This document shows positions 1-7,870 of a stretch of DNA of 34,217 bases, one piece after another. The DNA comes from Anaerolineae bacterium (GTDB lineage Bacteria; Chloroflexota; Anaerolineae; Anaerolineales; Villigracilaceae), in NCBI GenBank assembly GCA_018648605.1, contig JABGQU010000016.1:1-34217 (forward strand), written 5' to 3'. The notes below the pieces were generated by a model. The model saw only the letters and a list, made by a program, of their open reading frames with translations, was not told where the DNA came from and searched no databases. Position 1 is the stretch's first letter; every line of letters starts with the position of its first letter. Made by a program: the position numbers and the translations under genes.

Positions 1-40
1 ATCCGATTGATGATAAGAACTTTAGCTAAAATTTGACTTT

Positions 41-370
41 TCAGACACTCTCTAAGACATTCTCCCAAAGAATGTGTACTTTTATGGGGACTATGGCAAT
101 GGCTAAAGCGGTAATTCCGGTTTCTGACAACCAAATAACAGGAAAACGAAATTCTTTCCATCCATCGAATACAGCTTTCCACGATGGTATAAGCGCTATG
201 AGATAGAGCAGAAAATCGTCCACTGGTTTTTTGTTGTGCACGATAAACTGGATTATTGTAAGTGTTGAATAGGCAGTTATATATATGGATCCCAATAAAA
301 AAACGAAAGTAACAGGAATAAAATGTATAAAGAAATACTGAAAGTAGTTTAAGGTATATTTTTTCTTCAT
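41..370 (-). CDS. small membrane protein, unknown
   Basis: This 109-residue protein is not one I recognise. It has a basic N-terminus and a hydrophobic segment at about residues 13-43, then a second hydrophobic stretch near 52-64 and a third near 83-100, so it is probably an integral membrane protein with two or three helices. A GGAG lies about 13 nt before the ATG, a rather long spacing. It follows a 25-codon peptide gene on the same strand with a 51-nt gap, and both probably share the promoter at 549-577. The reading frame is uninterrupted, but only length, membrane character and context support the call. Confidence 0.55.
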   Translation of the reverse strand: MKKKYTLNYFQYFFIHFIPVTFVFLLGSIYITAYSTLTIIQFIVHNKKPVDDFLLYLIALIPSWKAVFDGWKEFRFPVIWLSETGITALAIAIVPIKVHILWENVLESV

Positions 371-421
371 TATTTATATTATTCTCCAAGATCATTGCTA
401 AACAATTTACAGCAATTTCCT

Positions 422-499
422 TTAGTTGAAAATCTCAATGACTTCTGCGAAAATTAGTACGGTAATAAGAAGAGCTTTGCGGAGTTTTCTTAAGTGCAT
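422..499 (-). CDS. 25-residue single-helix membrane peptide (candidate small protein)
   Basis: This short frame begins MHLRKLRKALL and ends EVIEIFN. It has five basic residues at the N-terminus followed by about 14 hydrophobic residues, the layout of a single-pass small membrane peptide. A G-rich site (GGGGGA) sits 5 nt before the ATG. A consensus-like promoter (TTGTCA, 17 nt, TATACT) lies about 50 nt upstream, giving a leader of roughly 43 nt. The next gene on this strand is a 109-residue membrane protein. It could be a functional small protein, a leader peptide or a type I toxin-like peptide; the sequence does not decide. Chance is possible at this length, but promoter, ribosome site and composition agree. 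Confidence 0.4.
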   Translation of the reverse strand: MHLRKLRKALLITVLIFAEVIEIFN

Positions 500-548
500 G
501 GGCTTCCCCCATTTCTTGATATATATGATTTTTCAAGAATTTTCGACC

Positions 549-577
549 AGTATAAAACCTCCTTGTATTCGTGACAA
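549..577 (-). promoter_or_regulatory. sigma-70-type promoter for the 422-499 / 41-370 operon
   Basis: On the minus strand TTGTCA (572-577) is followed after exactly 17 nt by TATACT (549-554). The expected start point is near 542. It faces the 25-residue peptide gene. Confidence 0.55.
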
Positions 578-641
578 GGGGTATGGGACAAACCTTAGAA
601 AAAGCAAAGTAGCTGAAAATAACCAATATCCAAAAACCTTG

Positions 642-670
642 TTGACGAACAGAGCGTTTTCGTCTATAGT
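642..670 (+). promoter_or_regulatory. sigma-70-type promoter for the gene at 720
   Basis: TTGACG (642-647), a 17-nt spacer and TATAGT (665-670) form a good promoter. Transcription would start near 677, leaving a leader of about 43 nt before the ATG at 720. It diverges from the promoter at 549-577. Confidence 0.55.
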
Positions 671-719
671 CGCTTGGTAAAACAGGCGGCTTAAATTTAG
701 CGAAAAGGACTTCCCCAAT

Positions 720-1235
720 ATGAATGAAACTCCCCCTAACTCGCAAGAACTGAATGCTCTCATGGCACTCGCAAATCTGCAAAAACAAGTCAAAAATGGC
801 GCCAGCAATTTCTACTGGATCGCAGCCCTGTCTGTAATCAACTCGCTGGGCGCAGTCTTCGATCTCGGCGTTAACTTCGTTGTAGGCTTGGGCGTCACCC
901 AGGTTGTGGATGCGATTTCCATGGGCATCGGCGAAGGCATTCCTGACTATAATGCCATCATCCGCACCTTTGGTGTTGTCTTGAGCATTGGTATATCGGC
1001 TCTTTTTGCTATCTTCGGAAATTTCGCAGCGAAAGGACACCGCTGGGCATTCATTACAGGGATGGTCTTCTACACCCTCGATGGTTTCCTGCTCCTTGCC
1101 TTTCAAGATTGGTTTGGTTTTGGCTTCCACCTCTTCTTGCTCTGGGGGATTTTTGGCGGCTTCCAAGCTTTGAAAAAACTACAATCTTTCCTCCCAAAAG
1201 GGATTGACCCTGCTTTTCCTTCTGATATTGGATGA
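720..1235 (+). CDS. integral membrane protein, unknown
   Basis: This 171-residue protein has a polar N-terminus of about 30 residues followed by hydrophobic segments at roughly 31-48, 49-68, 80-102 and 108-150 (the last long enough for two helices). It is a four- or five-helix membrane protein with no motif I can assign. The ATG is preceded by AAAAGGAC at suitable spacing. Its stop lies 4 nt before the start of the ThyX-like gene, so the two are probably co-transcribed from 642-670. Codon use and frame are consistent with a real gene. A role in ThyX function is not implied; the pairing may be incidental. Confidence 0.7.
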   Translation: MNETPPNSQELNALMALANLQKQVKNGASNFYWIAALSVINSLGAVFDLGVNFVVGLGVTQVVDAISMGIGEGIPDYNAIIRTFGVVLSIGISALFAIFGNFAAKGHRWAFITGMVFYTLDGFLLLAFQDWFGFGFHLFLLWGIFGGFQALKKLQSFLPKGIDPAFPSDIG

Positions 1236-1239
1236 CTCT

Positions 1240-2637
1240 ATGCCCGAACGAAAAATATACCTTCTCTCCCCAAAGAAATTCTCTCCCGAAGTGATCGCGG
1301 TCGCGTTCGCCAAGACCTCGCGTTCGCCGCTCTCTTTTCAGGAGATTGCCGACGAACTCAACGACGAATCCAGCGCGGAGTTTCACGAAAAATGGGTCGT
1401 TGGCTATGGACATGCCTCGGTTGCTGAACACGCCGTTTTGCATATTGCCATTGAAAATATCTCGCGCATGGCGATCGAGTGCATCGAGTCGAATCGCCTT
1501 GCATCCTACACTGAGAAATCAACCCGCTACCAAAAATGGGATGCGGATGCTTTCGTCATTCCGCCCGAGTTGGATGGACATCCTCTGCGGGATGAATTTG
1601 AGCGCACGGTCAAGATGCTTTTCAAAACCTATGCCGATTCGCTCGCGCCCACACGTGCTCTCGTTATGGAAAGATTCCCTCGGCGAGAAAACGAAACCGA
1701 TGCCCTCTGGGATCGCCGCATCCGCTCAAAATATGTCGATGCCTGTCGTTTTCTGCTCCCCGCTGCCTCCATCGCAAATGTTGGGATGACGGCAAATGCG
1801 CGTGTCCTCGAGAGTGCCATTCGTAAAATGCTCTCGCACCCCCTTGAAGAAGTCCGCCAAATCGGGGAGCGAGTCAAAGCCGTCGCACAAGGCGAAACTC
1901 CGACTCTCGTCAAATATGCCGATGCCGTGCCATATCTCGAACAGGCTGAGAAAGATTTTTCCGGTAAGAGCGACCAACCAGGCGCCCCTACAAAATTGAC
2001 ATCTCTCATCGACTTCGACCCCAACACCGAAAATAAGATCCTCGCCGCAACCCTCTATCGCTTTGGCGATATGCCTTACGAGAATGCGCTTGCGCATATC
2101 CAAAAACTCACGCAAACAGAGCGCGCAAAACTCGCCGAAAAACTGCTCGGCGGCCTCGATAAACACGATATCCCCTTGCGCGAACTCGAATATAGCCGCT
2201 ATACCTTCGATCTGGTTATGGATCAGGGTGCCTACTTCGAGTTCAAGCGTCACCGTATCATGAGCCAAACGCCGCAAGCCTTAACGGTAAATCTCGGTTA
2301 CGCCATCCCCAGTCTGATAACGGAAGCAGGTTTCCAGTCCGCGTATGTGGCGGCAATGGATGCAGCAGCCGAAACCTATCAAAAACTCGCTGCCTTCAAT
2401 CCGCACGTGGCAGCTTACCTCGTCCCCAATGGGTTTAATCGCCGTGCGCTGGCTTCCTTTAACCTGCGCGAAGCCTATCACTTTGTTCAATTACGCGCTG
2501 CCAAAAACGCGCATTTCTCCATCCGACGTGTTGCCCGCGAAGTGTACGCCGAGATCGAAAAACAGCATCCACTTTTGGCGAAAAATATGCGCCTACCCGA
2601 CGAAGTCACATGGCAAGATCACTTCACCAGTTATTAG
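1240..2637 (+). CDS. thyX: tandem (two-domain) ThyX-like flavoprotein
   Basis: This 465-residue protein is twice the usual ThyX length and contains two ThyX-like domains. ThyX makes dTMP from dUMP with FAD, NADPH and methylene-tetrahydrofolate; its signature is RHRxxSxNxxSxRY. The N-terminal domain (about 10-230) has GHASVAEH (57-64) and SNRLASYTEKSTRY (84-97): the end of the signature is good but RHR has become SNR. The C-terminal domain (about 260-465) has RHRIMSQTPQ (337-346): RHR and S are present but the second half is lost. Both domains keep the later helix pair (NVGMTANAR near 180-188, NGFNRRALASFNLR near 397-410). A single composite active site is possible. The ATG at 1240 is preferred over a TTG at 1204 that lies inside the preceding gene. 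Family assignment is firm; thymidylate synthase activity is not. Confidence 0.85.
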   Translation: MPERKIYLLSPKKFSPEVIAVAFAKTSRSPLSFQEIADELNDESSAEFHEKWVVGYGHASVAEHAVLHIAIENISRMAIECIESNRLASYTEKSTRYQKWDADAFVIPPELDGHPLRDEFERTVKMLFKTYADSLAPTRALVMERFPRRENETDALWDRRIRSKYVDACRFLLPAASIANVGMTANARVLESAIRKMLSHPLEEVRQIGERVKAVAQGETPTLVKYADAVPYLEQAEKDFSGKSDQPGAPTKLTSLIDFDPNTENKILAATLYRFGDMPYENALAHIQKLTQTERAKLAEKLLGGLDKHDIPLRELEYSRYTFDLVMDQGAYFEFKRHRIMSQTPQALTVNLGYAIPSLITEAGFQSAYVAAMDAAAETYQKLAAFNPHVAAYLVPNGFNRRALASFNLREAYHFVQLRAAKNAHFSIRRVAREVYAEIEKQHPLLAKNMRLPDEVTWQDHFTSY

Positions 2638-2638
2638 C

Positions 2639-3610
2639 ATGAATTTGCGAGCATTTTTTCGCGAAGCAATCTCTTTGTGGAGGGGGAGACTGCTTTTAAT
2701 CATCGCCCTCGTAGTAACAACTTTAGTCGTTTCCTGCAGTGCTACAGCGGATGTGGAACCGCCTCGCGCGCCGACTTTGGCTGGCTCATTGCAGCCCTAT
2801 CAAACGCCAACCGCCAGCGTAACACCGCTCCCCGCCACCCCCATCCCGACCCAAACCCCATTGCCGACTCCAACGCCGCAGATCTATACCGTTAAATCGG
2901 GCGATACGATGGGCAGCATTGCGCTCGATTTTGGTCTCGATATGGGCAATTTGGTCAACGCCAACCCCGATGTTTCGCCTTACGCAATGTCGATCGGGCA
3001 GGCGTTAGTTATTCCAAGCGGGGTGGAGGCAGCGGACGTTTTGCCCACAATTGAGCCGCTTGCACTTGAGCTTTCTCCGCCCAATTGTTATGCCACCCTC
3101 AGCGGCGGTATGTGGTGTTTTGTGCTTGTGAAAAATAATGAAAATAAGGCAGTAGAGAATATCTCCGTCGAAGTTCGTTTGGTGGATGGCAGCGGCGAGT
3201 TACTTGCTAAAGACGTTGCTTTTACATTAGTAGAACATCTTGCGGCCGGGGATGCGTTGCCAGCCTTGACCTACTTTGAAAATGTGCCTGCAACGAGCCA
3301 TCCCCAAGCCGAGTTGTTGACCGCTTTTGAGATCGAAGATGAAGCGGCGCGTTATTTACCCGTTTCGCTGCAAGGTGTGCTGGCGCAAGTCAGCTGGGAT
3401 GGGAAATCTGCCGAAATTAGCGGGGAGGTGCTTATCGAGGGAGAGGCGTCTCGTATTTGGGTGGTCGCAACTGCTTATGATGTGGATGATGCTATTGTGG
3501 GTGTGCGGAGATGGGAATCGCTTTCGGGGGAAGTAGATTTTAGCTTAACGGTAGCAAGTTTAGGCCCTGCGATCGAGCGCGTCCTTCTATCCGTTGAAGC
3601 TCAGCGTTAA
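2639..3610 (+). CDS. LysM-domain lipoprotein
   Basis: This 323-residue protein has a basic N-terminus, a hydrophobic stretch (18-32) and a lipobox LVVSC with the lipidated cysteine at 33, so it should be anchored on the outer face of the membrane. A Pro/Thr-rich linker (about 55-81) of the kind common in Chloroflexota surface proteins leads to one LysM domain (82-127, YTVKSGDT...IGQALVIPS), which binds peptidoglycan-type glycans. The rest (about 140-323) contains a beta-rich region resembling FxLYD-type domains, with a Cys pair near 148 and 159. The ATG at 2639 overlaps nothing and starts 1 nt after the ThyX-like stop; an upstream in-frame extension would run through the ThyX gene and is rejected. 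A cell-wall-associated role is likely; enzymatic activity is not evident. Confidence 0.85.
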   Translation: MNLRAFFREAISLWRGRLLLIIALVVTTLVVSCSATADVEPPRAPTLAGSLQPYQTPTASVTPLPATPIPTQTPLPTPTPQIYTVKSGDTMGSIALDFGLDMGNLVNANPDVSPYAMSIGQALVIPSGVEAADVLPTIEPLALELSPPNCYATLSGGMWCFVLVKNNENKAVENISVEVRLVDGSGELLAKDVAFTLVEHLAAGDALPALTYFENVPATSHPQAELLTAFEIEDEAARYLPVSLQGVLAQVSWDGKSAEISGEVLIEGEASRIWVVATAYDVDDAIVGVRRWESLSGEVDFSLTVASLGPAIERVLLSVEAQR

Positions 3611-3643
3611 TGCTCCACCTTTCAAGAGTGAAAGGGAGTTGGT

Positions 3644-3672
3644 TTGACGCATCCTTTTCTAGGATGTATAAT
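3644..3672 (+). promoter_or_regulatory. strong sigma-70-type promoter of the DUF4388-GTPase-hydrolase operon
   Basis: TTGACG (3644-3649), exactly 17 nt, then a perfect TATAAT (3667-3672). Start point expected near 3679, about 31 nt before the ATG at 3710. Its position rules out the TTG at 3644 as the start codon of the gene. Confidence 0.75.
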
Positions 3673-3709
3673 CCTCTTTATTCTTTTCTGGCTTCTTCTA
3701 AGGATTTTT

Positions 3710-4525
3710 ATGGCTCTAAATGGCAATCTTAGAGATTTCACAGTAACGCAATTGCTTAATTTGATCAACCTGGCAAGTAAGACCGGAACTTTGGTTATCG
3801 AAGGTCCTAATGAAACTGCCCAGGTTGCTTTTCGTGATGGGAAGTTAGCCCATGCCATGATCGGGCGCGAAAATAGCGGTTTAGCAACTATTTTGCATAG
3901 TGGGAAATTACTGAACGTAAGCCAATATCGTGCCATTCAGCAGCGCGCAGGGCATGTGAACGATAAAGAATTAGGGTTATTATTGATCAATGCTGGATAT
4001 CTTTCTCAAGAAGATATTTTACAAAGTTTACAAAAAAACTTTATGGGGGTTATTCGTCAGCTTTTCACGTGGGTTGAAGGTTTCTTCCGTTTTGAGAATG
4101 ATAAATTACCTCCCGAAGATCAGATCAATGTTCGCCTTGATCTGGAGAATCTGATCATTGAAGGCTCGCGCCAGTTGCGTGAGTGGGAGCAATTGCAAGA
4201 TGAGATTCCCAGCCTGGAGATGGCGCTGAAGTTTACAGACCGCCCCGGCGCAGATTTAAAAAATGTGAATTTGAGTGTTGAAGAGTGGCGCGTTGTTTCA
4301 TATATTACTCCCAAGAACAAGATCAGCCAGATCGCGAAGGCGACCAAAATGGACGACATGGAAATTCGTCGAATTGTGTACGGCCTGATCCAGGCTGGTT
4401 TGGTCGAGATCACACGCCCTGAAGGCGCAGCACCTGCGTTGGCGCCAGATATGTTCCCTACGCAAGACACAGGAGAGCAGAAGTCTTTGATCAATCGTCT
4501 TATCAACCGTATTAGTAGTATTTAG
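3710..4525 (+). CDS. DUF4388 (PATAN-type) protein with C-terminal winged-helix region
   Basis: This 271-residue protein begins MALNGNLRDFTVTQLLNLI, the typical opening of DUF4388/PATAN domains, found in regulatory proteins tied to small GTPases and two-component systems. The DUF4388 domain spans about 1-90. A helical segment near 90-125 (ELGLLLINAGYLSQEDIL) resembles the small helical domain of type II/IV secretion ATPase N-termini. Residues about 190-245 (SQIAKATKMDDMEIRRIVYGL) look like a winged helix. The ATG at 3710 follows AAGGA by 5 nt and lies just downstream of a strong promoter. The next gene is an MglA-like GTPase 30 nt downstream, so this is probably its effector or regulator. The signal that feeds this module is unknown. 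Confidence 0.8.
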   Translation: MALNGNLRDFTVTQLLNLINLASKTGTLVIEGPNETAQVAFRDGKLAHAMIGRENSGLATILHSGKLLNVSQYRAIQQRAGHVNDKELGLLLINAGYLSQEDILQSLQKNFMGVIRQLFTWVEGFFRFENDKLPPEDQINVRLDLENLIIEGSRQLREWEQLQDEIPSLEMALKFTDRPGADLKNVNLSVEEWRVVSYITPKNKISQIAKATKMDDMEIRRIVYGLIQAGLVEITRPEGAAPALAPDMFPTQDTGEQKSLINRLINRISSI

Positions 4526-4555
4526 GTTTTTTTATTTTTCATAGAGGTAGTGCTT

Positions 4556-5095
4556 ATGCAAACGGTCAAAATGGTGGTTACAGGCCCCTTTAGTTCTGGT
4601 AAAACAGAATTTATTGGTTCTGTGAGTGAGATTGATGTTGTTGCTACAGAACGCAAGATCACAGGAACCGGCGAAAAGGAAATCAAGGACGCTACCACGG
4701 TCGCGATGGACTTTGGGCGAATTACGGTAGATGAAGATCTTGTGCTTTACCTTTTCGGAACGCCAGGCCAGAAGCGCTTCGACTTTATGTGGGAGATCCT
4801 TTCAGAAGGGATGCTGGGTTTTATTGTTATGATCGATAGTGCGCGCCCCGAGACCTTCCGTGAAGCACGCAGCATTTTACAAACTTTTCGCGCTTATGCG
4901 CCGACACCCTATGTGGTCGCAGCGAACAAACAAGATATGGAAGATGCCTGGGAAATTGAAGATATGCGTAACGCACTTCGCTTAGACCCCAAGGTTAAAT
5001 TATTGCCCTGTGTCGCCACTGATCTAAAATCGGTGAAATCAGTTCTTCTGGAATTACTCTACAGTATTTTGGCTGAAATGGAATCGGGAGGCTAA
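4556..5095 (+). CDS. MglA/Ras-like small GTPase
   Basis: A 179-residue soluble G protein. The P-loop is GPFSSGKT (10-17), switch I probably includes T47-T48, the G3 region is GTPGQ (68-72, lacking the usual Asp of DxxG, as is common in MglA-type bacterial GTPases), and G4 is NKQD (124-127). Family members act as polarity or signalling switches. The ATG at 4556 has AGAGG 8 nt upstream; the GTG at 4550 is less well placed. It sits between a DUF4388 protein and an alpha/beta hydrolase on the same transcript. No roadblock/MglB-type protein is seen here, so its GTPase-activating partner is either elsewhere or replaced by the DUF4388 protein. Confidence 0.85.
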   Translation: MQTVKMVVTGPFSSGKTEFIGSVSEIDVVATERKITGTGEKEIKDATTVAMDFGRITVDEDLVLYLFGTPGQKRFDFMWEILSEGMLGFIVMIDSARPETFREARSILQTFRAYAPTPYVVAANKQDMEDAWEIEDMRNALRLDPKVKLLPCVATDLKSVKSVLLELLYSILAEMESGG

Positions 5096-5115
5096 GCCTT
5101 CCTGACAGGCTTGCC

Positions 5116-5931
5116 GTGTCTTCAATAACAACAGATCAAGGGATCGTTCATTATGAAGTTTATGGGCGCGGTCGTCCTGTAATTCTTTTACATGGCTGGC
5201 TGGGTTCCTGGGGGCTATGGCAAGAAACGATGGCATATTTAGGACGTTATTATCGTACCTACGCATTGGATTTTTGGGGGTTTGGCGAATCAGGAAAGAA
5301 GCGCGAGACATACGCAGTTCATGATTTTGTAAGTTTGGTAGACCAATTTATGGAGCATTTGGGTATCGCCGAAGCGCCTTTGGTGGGGCATAGCATGGGT
5401 GGCACGGTTAGCCTTTCGGTGGCACTTAAATATCCTGAGCGAGTGAGTAAAGTTGTTGTGATCGGTTCTCCGATTATCGGCTCATCATTGGCTTGGCCTC
5501 TGAAGTTGGCTGGCAATCGTGGCATTGCTTTTCTGCTCTTTAATGCGATGTGGGCATTCCGCTTGGGAATGCGTGTTGCCTCGCCTTTTATTAGCCATGA
5601 CCCTCGTTTTCCACAAATGATGGATCGAGACCTGACAAAAACAACGCTCGAATCATTCTTGCTTAGTATTGCTTCCCTCCGACGAACAGACCTGAGCCCC
5701 ATGCTTTCCGACATCCAAATCCCGTCGATGGGCATGTTCGGCGATCTGGATAATATCGTTAGCCCGCAGCAATGGCAGCCAATGCTCGAAGGCATCCCTG
5801 CTGCACGGATCGAACGTTTTAACGAAGCGGGGCACTTCATTATGCTGGATGATCCAGAAAACTTTATGCAAAAATTGAAAAGCTTTCTCGATGACGAACC
5901 TGCTGAAGAGAAAACGAAGAATGCTTATTAA
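5116..5931 (+). CDS. alpha/beta-fold hydrolase
   Basis: A 271-residue cytoplasmic alpha/beta hydrolase. The oxyanion region LLHGWLGS (24-31), nucleophile elbow GHSMGG with Ser93, acidic residue in FGDLDNIVSP (Asp210 or Asp212) and catalytic His240 in NEAGHFIML are all in place. A lid region lies at about 125-185. The substrate cannot be told; the family includes esterases, haloperoxidase-like enzymes and meta-cleavage hydrolases. The start is taken as the GTG at 5116, which gives the natural N-terminus, with AGGC upstream. It is 20 nt after the GTPase stop and followed directly by a terminator, so it closes this operon. Confidence 0.85.
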   Translation: MSSITTDQGIVHYEVYGRGRPVILLHGWLGSWGLWQETMAYLGRYYRTYALDFWGFGESGKKRETYAVHDFVSLVDQFMEHLGIAEAPLVGHSMGGTVSLSVALKYPERVSKVVVIGSPIIGSSLAWPLKLAGNRGIAFLLFNAMWAFRLGMRVASPFISHDPRFPQMMDRDLTKTTLESFLLSIASLRRTDLSPMLSDIQIPSMGMFGDLDNIVSPQQWQPMLEGIPAARIERFNEAGHFIMLDDPENFMQKLKSFLDDEPAEEKTKNAY

Positions 5932-5965
5932 GCTCTCTTATTTCAAAAATGAGAGAGCTTTTTTA
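5930..5965 (+). terminator. rho-independent terminator after the hydrolase
   Basis: AAGCTCTCT pairs with AGAGAGCTT around a loop of about 12 nt, followed by a T-tract. It begins at the stop codon of the alpha/beta hydrolase. Confidence 0.8.
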
Positions 5966-6026
5966 TGCCTAGTTAAAGTCTTTTCGTAATCATTTAAAAA
6001 CTCATGAAGCCTAACTGAAAAAAACT

Positions 6027-7706
6027 ATGCAAACTCGCTGGCAAATCCAACCGTCCCTTACGCCCGAAGCTGACCAGGCGCTTCTTAAATTCCCTCCCGT
6101 TTTACGCCAACTTCTTTTCAATCGTGGCTATGCTACTGATACCGAAGCGCGCGCCTTCTTGAAAGCAACGCCCACACATAGCATGTCTCCGTGGGAAATA
6201 AAAGGCATGGATATTGCCATTCCGCGCATTTTGCAGGCGATCGACGAAAACGAAAAAATTATCATTTATGGTGACTATGACGTAGACGGCGTCACCTCCA
6301 CAGCCTTGCTTGTGCAGGTTTTGCGTGCCCTCAACGCAAATGTCGGGGCCTATATCCCTAATCGTTTTGATGAGGGTTACGGCTTGAATATGGATGCGCT
6401 GTCTCAGCTCTCCAAAGAAGGCGTGAATCTGGTCATCACAGTCGATTGCGGCATCCGCTCCGTAGACGAAGTGGCGCACGCGCGTGACCTTGGGCTTGCT
6501 CTCATTATTACAGATCATCACCACCCGGGCGATATTCTGCCACCTGCGCTTGCCATCATCAATCCCAAACAAAAAGGGGATACGTACCCCGAGAAATATC
6601 TTGCCGGAGTAGGGATCGCCTACAAGATCGCCCAAGCGCTCCTTGAGCAAAGATCAACAAATGAATTGACCTCTGAGCATCTTTTAGACCTTGTTGCCTT
6701 GGGCACTGTCGCTGACCTTGCGCCTCTTGAAGGCGAGAATCATGCTCTTGTTCGCAAGGGATTGCGTGTAATACGTAACGCCCAGCGTCAGGGATTGGTT
6801 TCTCTCGCAGCAGTGGCAAGTGTAAATATCCAGGAAGTGAGTGCCATGAATATTGGCTTTAGCTTGGGTCCACGCTTGAATGCAGCCGGGCGTCTCGATT
6901 CAGCTCTTGCCGCGTATGACTTGCTTATGGAAACCGATTTCATGAAAGCCGGTGGCATGGCGCAAGAACTTGAGATCCAAAACCGTGAACGCCAAAATAT
7001 CACCCGTGAAATGCAGAAAGAAGCGGAAAAGATTGCGCTCGCCACCGATGAAGATGCCTTTTTGCTCTTTGCTGCTTCGCCTGAGTTTAATCCTGGTGTG
7101 GTGGGTTTGGCAGCCTCCCGTTTAATGGATACGTATTATCGTCCTGCCGTTGTTGGGCATGTAGACGAAGAGACGACTGTCTGCTCGTGCCGCTCGATAG
7201 CAGAATTTCACATTACTGAAGCACTTGATAAATGCGCAGACTTGCTCGTGCGGCACGGCGGTCACGCCGCTGCGGCGGGATTTACTGTTCGTAACGAGAA
7301 TGTTGGGGTGTTGCTTAAACGCCTAAAGGAGATCGCAGCGGAAGAACTTGCGGGTGTAGACTTGCGTCGGGTATTGGTAGCAGATATGGAACTTGCGCTC
7401 GATGCGTTGAGCTTTGAAATGTTTGAGCATCTGCAATATCTCGAACCAACCGGATATGGAAATCCGCAACCGGTTTTTGTATCCCGTAACCTGCGCGTGG
7501 CTTCGTCGCGGACAGTTGGGAAAGACCAGTCTCATCTCAAACTGACTGTCATGGACGGGAATTCCAGGCTGGATGGCATCGCCTTTCGGCTGGGTCATCT
7601 CAAACCTGACTTGCCTGCGAAAATAGACTTGCTATACACCTTTGAAGTGAACGAATGGCAGGGACGCAGATCACTGCAACTAAATATAAAAGATATTCAG
7701 TTTTAG
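6027..7706 (+). CDS. recJ: single-stranded-DNA-specific exonuclease RecJ
   Basis: A 559-residue RecJ, close to the family's usual size. The DHH domain shows YGDYDVDGVTS (81-91), VDCG (139-142) and TDHHHPGD (162-169), which bind the catalytic metal ions. The DHHA1 domain carries the glycine-rich RHGGHAAAAGFTV motif near 410-423. The C-terminal part (about 450-559) fits the RecJ OB-fold. RecJ degrades 5'-ended single strands in recombination and mismatch repair. The ATG at 6027 has only a weak ribosome-binding site; no better upstream start is present. It stands alone between two strong terminators (5930-5965 and 7711-7749), so it should have its own promoter in 5966-6026, where I cannot point to clear boxes. 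Confidence 0.95.
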   Translation: MQTRWQIQPSLTPEADQALLKFPPVLRQLLFNRGYATDTEARAFLKATPTHSMSPWEIKGMDIAIPRILQAIDENEKIIIYGDYDVDGVTSTALLVQVLRALNANVGAYIPNRFDEGYGLNMDALSQLSKEGVNLVITVDCGIRSVDEVAHARDLGLALIITDHHHPGDILPPALAIINPKQKGDTYPEKYLAGVGIAYKIAQALLEQRSTNELTSEHLLDLVALGTVADLAPLEGENHALVRKGLRVIRNAQRQGLVSLAAVASVNIQEVSAMNIGFSLGPRLNAAGRLDSALAAYDLLMETDFMKAGGMAQELEIQNRERQNITREMQKEAEKIALATDEDAFLLFAASPEFNPGVVGLAASRLMDTYYRPAVVGHVDEETTVCSCRSIAEFHITEALDKCADLLVRHGGHAAAAGFTVRNENVGVLLKRLKEIAAEELAGVDLRRVLVADMELALDALSFEMFEHLQYLEPTGYGNPQPVFVSRNLRVASSRTVGKDQSHLKLTVMDGNSRLDGIAFRLGHLKPDLPAKIDLLYTFEVNEWQGRRSLQLNIKDIQF

Positions 7707-7710
7707 CTCT

Positions 7711-7749
7711 AAAAGAGACCGAGCGTTTTCAAAACGCTCGGTCTCTTTT
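7711..7749 (+). terminator. strong bidirectional-looking terminator after recJ
   Basis: A 15-bp perfect stem (7711-7725 with 7735-7749) that extends through the TTTT/AAAA of the loop to 19 bp around a single central C. A-tract and T-tract flank it. It starts 5 nt after the recJ stop. Confidence 0.85.
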
Positions 7750-7758
7750 ATTAACTGA

Positions 7759-7870
7759 TAGGACTTACGCAAAATGCTTTTTTGTCTAGTAGCAATGCTC
7801 TGCGTTGCTACTTTCTACAGTGTCCCAACGCAGAGCATTGGGACAAGGACTTAAAAATGCGTAAGTCCTA
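7759..7870. mobile_element. 112-bp MITE-like element with target-site duplication
   Basis: The element has perfect 13-bp terminal inverted repeats, TAGGACTTACGCA (7759-7771) and TGCGTAAGTCCTA (7858-7870). It is flanked by the direct repeat ACTGA (7754-7758 and 7871-7875), which extends to TAACTGAT if the terminal T/A is counted. It has no coding capacity. Inside are two hairpins: GTAGCAA/TTGCTAC (7789-7811) and TGTCCCAA/TTGGGACA (7821-7845). Their 9-nt loops, TGCTCTGCG and CGCAGAGCA, are exact complements; together with neighbouring stem bases they make an alternative 15-bp stem (7793-7807 with 7826-7840). Size, termini and duplication fit a non-autonomous transposable element moved by a transposase encoded elsewhere. 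Confidence 0.75.

Noticed and set aside
426-680. 84-codon plus-strand frame
   Set aside because: It covers two opposing promoters (549-577 and 642-670) and has no ribosome site or protein-like pattern.
435-1166. Long minus-strand frame of 243 codons
   Set aside because: It is antisense to the membrane-protein gene at 720-1235, has biased charged composition without domains, and no promoter or ribosome site fits it.
2345-2638. Upstream extension of the LysM lipoprotein frame
   Set aside because: It would run through the ThyX-like gene in another frame and place the signal peptide in the middle of the protein.
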